The notes under the pieces are model-generated. The model did not search any database. It saw nothing but the letters and a program-made list of their open reading frames with translations, and was not told the origin of the DNA. Shown here piece after piece: positions 45,414 through 54,411 of a stretch of 64,000 bases of DNA. How positions within the stretch are numbered: the stretch's first letter is position 1; each line of letters opens with the position of its first letter. This DNA comes from Archegozetes longisetosus (Eukaryota > Arthropoda > Arachnida > Sarcoptiformes > Trhypochthoniidae): contig JAEMBT020000009.1 in assembly GCA_018873245.2 (NCBI GenBank), positions 11,203,112-11,267,111 of the forward strand. The letters run 5' to 3'. The translations under genes were made by a program, and so were the position numbers.

Positions 45414-46689
45414 TTATAAATCATCAACATCTAAATTTTCAAGCTGATGGTGTTGGTAACATTTCGAGGGGTAATAAGAGTAAGTACTGACACATTTTCT
45501 AACTAATGCCACAAAATGGTTTGGACAATGTACAATTTTTATTGGTCTATATGACTTGTAGTTATGGTGAACCTCAACGCTGTTTGCGCCACCAATCATA
45601 CCATTTTCCATTAAACATTGAACAGAATTATAAAGCATTTCAATATAATTTGAAAATTTAAATATTAAATCAGTATTTATCAATAAAATTTGGTTAGATC
45701 AAAAGTTATTTAATTTAAATTAGTGCTATTCGCAGTAATGTTAAGCATAATTTTGTTAACTATTAAGCATAAGCTTAAACTTACCATTTAGAGTACATGG
45801 ATCAACATTTCGGTCTAGCGATCTGTAGTTGCGAGCATTTATGTCCCATTTTGTTGATTTATTCTCATATATTATAACTGGTCTCTTTAACGCGATTGCA
45901 GTTGACACAATATCGTTCTCATCAGCCCAAAAAAACGTCGGATAATGAATCATGTCTCCATATGTTTCATTTACATCTTTAAGAAGAGCAGATGGAGTTC
46001 CAACACCGAGAACAAAGCATTCAAAACTTATGTTTTAATTTTTATAAGTAGAATCAGCCGCGTGAATTCGACGGAAGTGTTCTTCATACTTTAAAATTAT
46101 GTGAACTGATATTAGTCGAAGAACGAAATTTAAACACTCAGAGCCGATTATGTATATAGATACTGCATTATAAAAACAATCTCCATTCCCAGTGGTCTCA
46201 ACCGGTGCAAAGTCTTTCAACAATGGTTCGGGAAGTGAATTCTGCACGAAATGATCTAATTTTTTGCTTGTGTTCTGATAGAAGCTATCTCTTTCAATGT
46301 TTCTTAAAGACGATATCATTTCTGAGATATTTTTGACATATGAGAGAACAGATTCTTTTAAGTCATTAATTTCAGAATAAGTACCTGGAATGAGGGTTGA
46401 AATTATTAAGAGCTAGAGAAAAAACTTACAATACCTGAATCGATTAAGTCACGCAATATAGTGAGTGCTTCATCATTCAATGAGACCCAATGAAGATTAT
46501 CACTCGAGAGCGATGATCTTCTCATGATGATTGCTCGCCTTTTATATGGGGGCGAAGCTGAGGATTTGGATCTTAAAGACTCGCTATTTGGTTCATTCAA
46601 ATCTTCTTCATGACAGTCTTCATTATTAGTGAAGTCGGGATAATTGAGGCCTTGTTTCCTGGGACCTGGACAGACTAAGCTTATATGCT
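45414..46689 (-). CDS. OTU-family cysteine protease, spliced
   Basis: OTU proteases remove ubiquitin. On the minus strand, exon 1 (46,689 to about 46,435) has EHISLVCPGPRKQG and a basic linker. Exon 2 (about 46,386-45,785) has the catalytic block ETTGNGDCFYNAVSIYIIGS (active Cys within GDCFYNA), LRLISVHIILKYEEHF, then HYPTFFWADENDIVSTAIAL and RPVIIYEN. Exon 3 (about 45,683-45,414) gives RPIKIVHCPNHFVALV, with the catalytic His. Exon 2 contains one in-frame TAA (46,035-46,037), a nonsense mutation or missed mini-intron. The gene converges on the MULE gene and ends 50 bp from the right palindromic array. Its catalytic residues are intact apart from the stop. Confidence 0.7.
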
Positions 46690-46699
46690 CTGAAAGAAT

Positions 46700-47486
46700 A
46701 AAAATTAATATGTAAAATTATATGGATAAATCTTTGACAAAGTTTAATACCAAGAAATATTTTACTTTGATCATGTGATAGGATATATTGAAATTTTTAA
46801 TAAATATACGATAGACAGCAGTAATAAACAATTTGGTTAATATTGTTATTAAATTAGTTATTTAAGCAATATAGTGTTATCTATCATATATTTAATTAGA
46901 GCATCATAATTTCTGATTATATGAATGAGAATAATAGAAATATTCAACATAATTTTCAACCTTGAATAACTACGGTACAATTTGTGAATCCTCGCAGAGT
47001 GCAAATTCACTTTTAAAGACATACATTTATAATAATGATATTCATATTTACCGCATGCTATGATCATTACATGTGAAATACACATTACAAGTTTGTTTGA
47101 TTAGTATTACTTCTTTTTGAGATTCATTATTGGTCCTAAATACAAATATTTAGAAGTTTTAACAAATGACTTATTTGTTTTTTAACCTCGTAGAATAAGA
47201 AGCCAATAATAAAAAGCAATTTCATCGATTATGAAGTTATAATCAATACGAGCAAATCTGAAACTTTTTGATTACATATTAAAGTTATATTTGCTTTTCT
47301 GAGATCTAGCTATGAAAAACAGACTTACTTTCAACAGAATATTTGAGAAATTAAGTGAATCGATCAACTTAGTAGTCACGAATAATTATATTCCTGAACT
47401 AAATTGTAGCTCAAAGTAATTACAATATCGGTTATTGTTGTTCATATTCAAAATTTAAACTATATAAAATGATATTTTTGTTAAAT
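46700..47486. other. non-coding, inside the giant element
   Basis: Upstream of the OTU gene. Only short frames. It could contain its promoter or a first exon that I cannot recognise. Confidence 0.35.
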
Positions 47487-47494
47487 AGTTTATA

Positions 47495-48306
47495 GGGTAT
47501 CTGGTCGAAGTACCGACAATTCATAGTACCTACAGGTCATAATTCTAAAGGATTGAGCTGACTTATACAGAATCGAACATAACTCTGATGTATCTAGCTG
47601 AAACTCGCAGAATCGAACTAAATTCTACAGAATTACACTAAAATCTAACCTATTTAGCTGAAACTCACAGAATTGAACTAAACTATAATGTAGTTACCAA
47701 AGGTATACAGAATCGAAGTGAACTATATAGAACTAAACTGAAATCTACAGAATTGAACTGAATTCTAATATATTTAGTAAAACACAAAGAATTGACCTTA
47801 ATTATACGGAATTGACCTTAACTATACAGAATCTAACTGAACTGTACAGAATTTGATCGCTCAGCTTTGGGATTTTTAAAAGGAATCGCTCATAATTTAT
47901 CAATTTAATATATTTTTCTGTTTATTTTTTATTTAACTCATTTATTACAATATTTATTACATTTAAATAAAATTTATTACGACTAAACTGAATATGTTGG
48001 TTTTTAACTTGGTACTCCAACCTACATTCAGCTCAATCTAGTATAGTTCAATTGATTATGTGTCTTAGCTAAATTCATTAGATCATAGCTTAATTTTGTA
48101 GAGCCTAGTTAGATTCTGTGTGTTCCAGCTAGATATATAAGATTTTAGTTCAATTAAGTAGAGTTCAGTTTGAATCTGTCAGTTTCAGCTAGATATATAT
48201 GAGTTCAGTTCGGTTCTGTATAAATCAGTTCAATCCTTTAAAATTATGGCCTGTAGGTAGTATAAATATTCGATACTTTGACTTGTCGGTGCTTCGAACC
48301 AGACCC
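47495..48306. mobile_element. foldback transposon with 8-bp target repeat
   Basis: An 812-bp non-coding element with inverted halves of about 300 bp or more, ends GGGTATCTGGTCGAAG and CTTCGAACCAGACCC (imperfect). AGTTTATA abuts both ends (47,487-47,494 and 48,307-48,314). The halves are made of many short variants of ACAGAATCGAACTGAACT, a locally repetitive pattern. Nested just inside the right TIR of the giant element. Confidence 0.8.
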
Positions 48307-48411
48307 AGTTTATAGTTATAAATAGTCGAAATGGATATAAGCTTGAAACAAATGGTTATTGAGTCTGTAAATAATAACAACGATCTGTGGTTCTTGTTTT
48401 CTCATTTACGC

Positions 48412-48891
48412 CATTGGAGATGTAAAATATTTCCATTGGAAATTTCACGAAGAACAAAGATATATAAAATTTGCATCGAAACTCTGATTTTTTGAGTTAG
48501 CAAGATGAATTTCCAAATCTTCATAATCATCATTTCCTGCTCTGGAAATATCGATTTTCCCAATTGAAATTTCACTGAGAATTAGAATATATAGACATTT
48601 TTTACTTAATTTCGATTTTTGAAATCACCATGCTAAATTTTCGGTGCGAGAAATCACCAGATAAGCCATTGGAGATGTAAATATTCCCATTGGAAATTTC
48701 ACGGAGAACAAGAATATATAAGATTTGTATCGAAATTCCGATTTTTTGAGTTAGCGAGGTGAATTTCCGAATCTTCATAATCGTCGTTTCCGGCCTCGGA
48801 GATGTCAATTTCCCAAATTGAAATTTCACGGAGAATCAGAATATGTAAGATTCGTTTCGAATTTCCGGCCCAGCATGGGTAAGACCCTACC
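48412..48891 (-). repeat. right TIR of the giant element
   Basis: The inverted partner of 32,259-32,737, with about seven substitutions and one inserted base. It contains roughly four ~127-bp monomers. Two 75-codon open frames, one in each TIR, differ at one residue simply because the TIRs are nearly identical. Confidence 0.9.
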
Positions 48892-49069
48892 GAGAATATT
48901 TGTATTTTTAAAATTAAAGTTCATTTTAAATCTCAAGCATTTTAGCGTTTTTAGACTTGAAAGCGTATTTTCCAAGTAGAGGCTCCAATTAAAGAAAGTC
49001 ATAATTGGAATCAATGTTTGAAGCATAAATGGAAAATTATTTTTTCGATAAATATTTTTATACATCATA

Positions 49070-49510
49070 GTGATTAAAATTCAAATCAGCGCACAATTTA
49101 TAAGAGGTCATACAATAAAAGCCTGTATTAATAAAAAATTCAAAAAACCTGCCACACAAGAAAGCCATTCGTACGATTTTCAAGGTGTCCATGGTGTCAA
49201 TATTTTTGCACAATCTTCAATAAACAATTTCAATTCCAATATGAAACCTAATATATTAATCTATACATTGAATCTGTTCTATAGATTTGATAATAAAAAT
49301 TCACTTTTGGTTTCCTCTCAGATGAAGGTCTCATTTTTTTCTCTAGAACTTTCTTTAGTTTTCAATCAAGTTTGTCTTATTGTGTCTTTCATTAGCAATA
49401 ACTATACACCGGAAGTAGTATGTGGGTATACTGAGGACTATTTTTTTAGTACAGTTTTTGAGGACGGATTTTTGTCTCTCTATTACCAAAAAAATGTATA
49501 TTTCACATAA
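49070..49510 (+). CDS. unrecognised ORF of 146 codons
   Basis: An intact frame from an ATG with a long hydrophobic middle (SLELSLVFNQVCLIVSFIS) and no motif I recognise. There is no clear neighbour or regulatory context. It may be chance in AT-rich DNA. Confidence 0.2.
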   Translation: MIKIQISAQFIRGHTIKACINKKFKKPATQESHSYDFQGVHGVNIFAQSSINNFNSNMKPNILIYTLNLFYRFDNKNSLLVSSQMKVSFFSLELSLVFNQVCLIVSFISNNYTPEVVCGYTEDYFFSTVFEDGFLSLYYQKNVYFT

Positions 49511-49834
49511 TTTCCTAAACACTAAAATTATTTCAATTAATAATAAAAAGAATTTCTTTAAACAATAAAATTATAATATTCATATAATATGTTCATATAT
49601 CAAGGACAAATTTTCAGGCCTGAAAAAGTTACCTTGAAAAAAAATTATAAGTATTATATTAATAATATATGTATATTTTATTAATTACATTTATTTTATA
49701 TAATTTAGATAAACTTGTGTAATTTTTCTTTTTATCAAAATAAAAATAAAAATACATTACCTTTATTATTGGTAAAAGTCCAAGTAAGATAACGTCCAAC
49801 TACTTTATCAGATAATATTACATAAAAAAAGTGT

Positions 49835-50083
49835 AAAAGGGGGTGCCCTCCCATCTCACCACCTTTCGGGTAACAGTACCCAGACGCGCCTAAACATTTA
49901 ATTTTATAATATATCGGGTACTGTACCCTCGCCGCTTGTTTTAGCGACTATTTAATCCATCATACAATCTCTACGTATAGAGAAAGTAGAGGATCTCCCA
50001 AAAGTGGTGTCAGGTATGGGATTCGAACCACTGGCCAAATGATTCAAACACTCATACTCTTTAACCACTAAGCTATTAAGACT
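49835..50083 (-). mobile_element. tRNA-derived SINE
   Basis: On the minus strand the 5' head (50,083 to about 50,006) has an A-box TAGCTTAGTGG and a perfect B-box GGTTCGAATCC about 40 nt later. The ends do not form an acceptor stem, so it is not a functional tRNA. A GC-rich body of about 170 bp follows, with inverted GGGTAC/GTACCC motifs (about 49,868-49,935), ending near CCCCCTTTTA. No flanking duplication was found. Confidence 0.55.
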
Positions 50084-50274
50084 ATTGATAAGAAATGGAG
50101 CTGTTATGTGGTTTTATTAGAAGTATTGATATAAGTTGTTATCATTACTCATTGAATTAAATTATCATAAAGTTAACATTGTTGATAACAGCTTTATCAA
50201 TATGCTTATATGCTATATGCGTATATGCTTAGCTTGATGTCACGCAATGCTTTTATATGAGGAACAAAAATACT

Positions 50275-50312
50275 GTCCCGTCCCATCCCGCCCCCGTCCC
50301 GTCCCTGATTTC
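50275..50312. other. GC-rich CCCGTCCC repeat, possible orphan hAT end
   Basis: A 38-bp block of CCCGTCCC-type repeats ending CCCTG stands out in AT-rich DNA. Its complement begins CAGGGACGGGACGG, as many hAT ends do. No partner end was found. Confidence 0.3.
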
Positions 50313-50519
50313 AGTACTTTTTTCTTTTTTCATAAACATAAAAAGTTTTTATCTCTATTACTCTTTAAGAATGAAATAAGAAAGATGTTTATAAGCCATA
50401 TCTAATCAAATACACAAAACTTTGCAATAACTCACTAAGATAACATTCCAAGAATTATATGAATCTAATCTTTTATTCTGTTTTAATTAAAAAAAAGACT
50501 GACGTTTATATTAAAATTA

Positions 50520-51059
50520 GTTTTCAAAATTGATTTGCTCTATAAATTTTATCATTATTTTCTTCACATCAGGCGGATCAGAACCGTTCATAAAATTTTT
50601 AATAACTTGCTCAATTCCTTTGTATAATCTCTCCACATGCTCAGGCCACATTTTTCCAGTTCTTTTCGCAAATTAGTTAAGAAGTCATTATCATTTATGT
50701 TATTATCATTAATAGATTTGATTGCTAAATTTTTTGCATCTTTTTTAATTTGTTTGGTAAGATTTTCTCTTTTTCCGTAAGAAGATATATATAAAAATAA
50801 AATTTTTTAGCAATTTGTAAAATTTTACAATTGGAGTTCCCATAGATGAAGTGGAGACATCAAGACTAGATGATACAGGTGATTGTACCTCTGATTTTTT
50901 ATCCTTTTATAACAAAGAAAACCATATTAAACAGAAGAGAATGCGTTTTAAAAAACTTACATTTGAATTTATTTCTAATTGGCCAATTATATCAGATAGA
51001 GCCTTTTCTTTGTATGATCTAATTTCGTTTAGTTGGTTTATTATATCTTTATTTTCCAT
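50520..51059 (-). CDS. possible small spliced gene, unrecognised
   Basis: A minus-strand exon 51,059-50,961 (MENKDIINQLNEIRSYKEKA...) ends at a GTAAGT donor; a 57-nt intron (50,960-50,904) joins it in phase to a frame starting DKKSEVQSPVSSSLDVS. Further downstream are lysine-rich coding-like stretches in shifting frames (about 50,790-50,520) that end QINFEN-stop. I do not recognise the family. The downstream part may be decayed. Confidence 0.3.
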
Positions 51060-51108
51060 TTTCTTAAAAACTACTGCGTTTTAAAACATTAATTTTGCGA
51101 AAAATTAG

Positions 51109-51255
51109 ATGATTCAAAATTTATTAATTTCACTTTTACTTACATTTTACTTGAAAACAACTAACGCCTATGAAGTAAAATTATTAAAAGAAGTCACGTA
51201 TAACAAAAAATCTCTATGCAACAAAGCTATTTTTATTATCTTATCTCAAAGTTAA
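51109..51255 (+). CDS. 48-aa ORF with a signal peptide
   Basis: Starts ATG at 51,109 and ends TAA at 51,253. The N-terminus (MIQNLLISLLLTFYL ... TTNA) looks like a cleavable signal peptide, followed by a short charged tail. It lies at the edge of the Polinton block, opposite the metalloprotease. It may be the 5' remnant of a secreted-protein gene. Confidence 0.3.
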   Translation: MIQNLLISLLLTFYLKTTNAYEVKLLKEVTYNKKSLCNKAIFIILSQS

Positions 51256-51268
51256 TAAAACTATTTCG

Positions 51269-52630
51269 TTAAATTAACGTTGAATCAAAGTTTTCACTTA
51301 TCAAATCATTTACCAAAGGTAATATTTTGCACTGATCTCTCAGAAACAAATCCTTAAACTCAACCCCTTTGACTGACATATCTAAAGTAAAGTCAAAGTA
51401 ATCAACCATATTTCTCTTAACAAAGTAAACAATACTACTTCTACTGAATACCACATCATAGTCAAAGGTATCTATTTTCCACAAACTAATTGGTTTAATT
51501 AACATTTTTTCTTTATTAGTTCTTGCATTGATAAGCTTGTAATAGATTTTAGGGGTTTCTCTTGAAAATAAGTAAAGAATATCAGATGTATGATTGTAAA
51601 ATACTCCATGAACTCTATTAGTAATGTTCATTTTAGAATATTCTAAATTCATTTCCCCTCTTTTACAACTAAGTATTCGTGCAAATGTTTCATAAAATAG
51701 TACAAAATCTTTATCAATTTGTATAATTGAAATCAATCCTGGCCAATTAACACCATTCTAATAATCATAATGATTAAACTTTCTAGTTTTAATACCAGTA
51801 TGATCTGTATACATCTAAAAATCAATACTCTTATAAAGAAATAGATATCCTTCAATATCATAAATAAGATTGAAAATCAAATCATCACTATTACACCAAT
51901 CAATCTCATTATCATATTTACAAAGTGAGAAGTCAGGGTAAAATTCTTCAGTCTCTGTTTTTGGAGTACTTGAATCATATTTTATCTTAGTTGTTTCAGT
52001 AGTTACAGTGGTTTTAGCTGATAAGGTTGTTGTAGAAGTTATAGTACTAGTAGTATGATATTCTGAATACATTGCTTTAATTAATTTTTCATCTATTGAT
52101 TCAGGTTTAAAAGTAAAATTGAATGCATCATAACTTTTATTAATATAAGAAGGATACATTATAGAGTCAGGATTATTTATATGATTTAATCCTAAAGAAT
52201 GTCCAATTTCATGAAGTATAACATAAAACATGTTATAAGTATTAGGTTCTGTATAGAAACTTAAACTCCAATTAATATTATTGTTCATATGAATATCTCC
52301 ATTTTCTGGAAAGAAAGCGTGTTCTAATGTTTCAGTTCTAAAATAAGTATCGCCTTCAAATAATTTATGGTTAGGAGGTATAAAATTTATTACAATATCG
52401 GCTCCAGTATTATTGTGCAGAAACTCAAACTTAAAATGTGAAATCATAACGTAGATTACATTTTTATGATCTTTATTCAAGTTTTTAGGATGATTGATAA
52501 AAGTCCAAGTAAGATAACTTTTGCTCCACACCTTATAGTTTATCTCAGATATGTCATCATATTCTCTTACGTTTGATGACTCATTTTGAGTAAAACAGAT
52601 AATAAGTAATAAAATATATAAATAACTCAT
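51269..52630 (-). pseudogene. matrix-metalloproteinase-like protein in a Polinton
   Basis: Residues 1-15 form a signal peptide (MSYLYILLLIICF). The catalytic domain begins almost at once (VWSKSYLTWTF) and has the zinc motif HEIGHSLGLNH (H140, H144, H150) and Met-turn DSIMYP. There is no propeptide and no PRCGxPD cysteine switch. A Thr/Ser-rich linker (about 195-220) follows, then a hemopexin-like part (CKYDNEIDW ... WPGLISIIQID). Two in-frame TAG codons, at 51,812-51,814 and about 51,759, separate the catalytic half from most of the hemopexin-like half. The catalytic part alone is intact. MMP genes are known in some insect DNA viruses; in a Polinton this looks like host-gene capture. Confidence 0.75.
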
Positions 52631-53250
52631 TGCATTAGTTTTATATTTATAACATATAATTTCAGTTAGCTAATGTAATTTTTATATTCATTGAAGTTAT
52701 TGAATTTAAATCAATATTTCCCTTAAACCTTATCATTAACTTATTGCTCTTTTCTTCAGAAATTTTAAGTTCTATAAAATATTTTTCATATACTGCATTT
52801 ATGTGTTTTTAGTAATATTTATAGTTTTCACAATGTAACAGAGATTATCTAATCTGTGCGATTAATTTCTTAGTTGCATCATTGAAATGAAATCAAATAC
52901 GTCAGTCATGAAACTCATTCTCATTACTAAATTTTTTTTCTCATCGATGAGAATTGGAATGCGCATGCTTATAGTAGTGTGACGTGTTATTCCGACAATA
53001 AATAAAAATTGATATAAAATTTAAAAAATCATATTTGTCTTAACTAAGTCAGCAATATTATTTTGACTGAATACTAATAAATATAAAATATATAAAAGAC
53101 TCATATAATTTATAATTTCAGTTAGCTAATGTAATTTTTATATTCATTGAAGTTATCAAACTTAAGTCAGTATTTCCCTTAAATCTTATCATCAACTTAT
53201 TGCTCTTTTCTTCGGAAATTGTAAGCTCCATATTATATTTATCACTAAGT
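52590..53250 (-). repeat. tandem partial duplication in the Polinton
   Basis: The segment spanning the metalloprotease start and the 3' end of the neighbouring 154-aa gene occurs twice: about 52,590-52,800 and 53,065-53,250. In the second, an ATG near 53,103 opens a shortened signal-peptide-like frame (MSLLYILYLLVFSQN). In the first, the C-terminal codons of the 154-aa gene are repeated without the rest. About 260 bp of unrelated sequence separates the copies. Confidence 0.8.
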
Positions 53251-53582
53251 GCTTTTATAATTATAGGTTTGTTTCTCTTATTCTTATTATAAATAAATTG
53301 ATTTTTGTAAAAGTATTCTCCTTTATTGAATATGACCCACATATTATAAAAATATTCAGTTTCTATAGATTTAAAATCAATTTCAATATCTGAATTAGGT
53401 TTCACTTCTATTTCTCTGTCAAATATTATACGTTTTGAGTTTTCTTCCTCTATACTACCTTTAATTTTCAAATTACCACTTACTTCTATATCACCTTCAA
53501 CTTTAATAGAATTATCACTTGCTTTAATATTATTTGTCTGAATATTTGGTAAATAGTTAGTAAATTCGAGTTCATTATTCAT
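53118..53582 (-). CDS. 154-aa Polinton protein, possible fibre or attachment protein
   Basis: The N-terminal half has short repeated strands (SIKVEGDIEVSGNLKIKG) like beta-helical shaft repeats of viral fibres. The C-terminal half ends with a beta-rich domain (ELTISEEKSNKLMIRFKGN). The frame is intact. It lies next to the protease and the metalloprotease on the same strand. The function is inferred only from the repeat pattern. Confidence 0.5.
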   Translation of the reverse strand: MNNELEFTNYLPNIQTNNIKASDNSIKVEGDIEVSGNLKIKGSIEEENSKRIIFDREIEVKPNSDIEIDFKSIETEYFYNMWVIFNKGEYFYKNQFIYNKNKRNKPIIIKALSDKYNMELTISEEKSNKLMIRFKGNTDLSLITSMNIKITLAN

Positions 53583-53583
53583 T

Positions 53584-53892
53584 CTATTTATAAACGTTAA
53601 AGATTACTTCTTCAAAACTTTCTCCGTTACTCAACTCATATAATACTTTTAAACACAAATGTCCACAATAATTAGTACCAAGTTTCTGAATTTGAAAAGT
53701 ACTCATCAAAACATTGTCTCCTAAATAATTCTTGATTTCAAAAGGAGGATCTAACCCAAAATAATCAAAATAGTATTTGTTATTTCTATTCTTATAATAA
53801 GAAACCCAATGAGTTCCATCATTTTCAATTGAGTCCAAGTTAACAATACCACATTCATTTTCTTTAATTTTATGATGTAATGTATCTCTCAT
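53584..53892 (-). CDS. adenain-type cysteine protease of Polinton
   Basis: The capsid-maturation protease of Polintons and adenoviruses (C5-like). It shows GTHWVSY (catalytic His), YFDYFGLDPP (Asp or Asn position) and a Gln-x-LGTNYCGHLCL block with the active Cys. At 102 aa it is shorter than most, about 150 or more, so the N-terminus may be trimmed. The start lies just upstream of the polymerase remnant on the other strand. Confidence 0.75.
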   Translation of the reverse strand: MRDTLHHKIKENECGIVNLDSIENDGTHWVSYYKNRNNKYYFDYFGLDPPFEIKNYLGDNVLMSTFQIQKLGTNYCGHLCLKVLYELSNGESFEEVIFNVYK

Positions 53893-53894
53893 AA

Positions 53895-54411
53895 ATACTC
53901 CTCTAAAGTTTTTGATTTATCTAATTATCCAGATGATCATTTTATATTTTAGGATATGAGTAAAGATAAAATAAAAGAAATTAAAACTAGAAAAGAAAAA
54001 ACTTTAGGTAAAATGAAAGATGAATTAAGTGGTAAAATATCTAAAGAGTTTATCGGGCTCAAGTCAAAAATGTATGCTTTAGATCATATCAAGAAATTAA
54101 AAGGAATAAAATCATCAATAGTTAAGAATGAAATAAGTTTTGTGGATTATAAAAAAATGATGAAAGATAATAAGAAAATTTATAAAACAATGAATGTAAT
54201 TAGATCTAGAAAACATGAACTATATACTGAAACAGTAAATAAAGTTGCTTTAACAAATCCATTAGAAGATAATAAAAACTTTGTTGATATAAATGCTATA
54301 TCTAGATATCCGTGGGGTCATTATAAAATTCCATACATCAAACTTGCAAATAATTTTATAAATGAGGTTTTCCATGAAAGTTTCGATGAATTAAAAGTGT
54401 TATCCTCTTAA
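53895..54411 (+). pseudogene. C-terminal remnant of a protein-primed DNA polymerase B
   Basis: About 150 codons match the usual C-terminus of Polinton polymerases: FIGLKSKMYALD, LKGIKSSIVKNEISFVDYKK and IRSRKHELYTETVNKVAL. Upstream in the same frame (53,905-53,952) the preceding FDLSNYPDDHF motif is still readable but is followed by a TAG. The exonuclease and palm domains (YxGG, DTDS) are absent from the window. The gene has lost about 85-90% of its length. Confidence 0.65.

Larger units (their letters stand above)
32259..48891. mobile_element. giant 16.6-kb TIR transposon with 8-bp target repeat
   Basis: Left end 32,259-32,737 and right end 48,412-48,891 are inverted repeats of about 480 bp with roughly seven substitutions and one single-base indel. 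They begin GGTAGGGT. GAGAATAT directly abuts both ends (32,251-32,258 and 48,892-48,899), an 8-bp target duplication. The 8-bp size fits MULE, hAT, P or Zisupton-like groups; the only large transposase inside is MULE-like. Cargo: the MULE-SWIM-Ulp1-PHD gene, a convergent OTU gene, a nested Tc1 element and foldback elements. Whether the MULE gene belongs to this element or to an inner element is open (see the palindromic arrays). Confidence 0.8.

Noticed and set aside
50006-50083. A functional tRNA gene on the minus strand
   Set aside because: A and B boxes are good but the 5' and 3' ends do not pair into an acceptor stem. A SINE head explains it better.
50275-50312. A complete hAT element next to the CCCGTCCC repeat
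   Set aside because: Only one end is seen; no inverted partner or duplication was found between 48,900 and 51,000.
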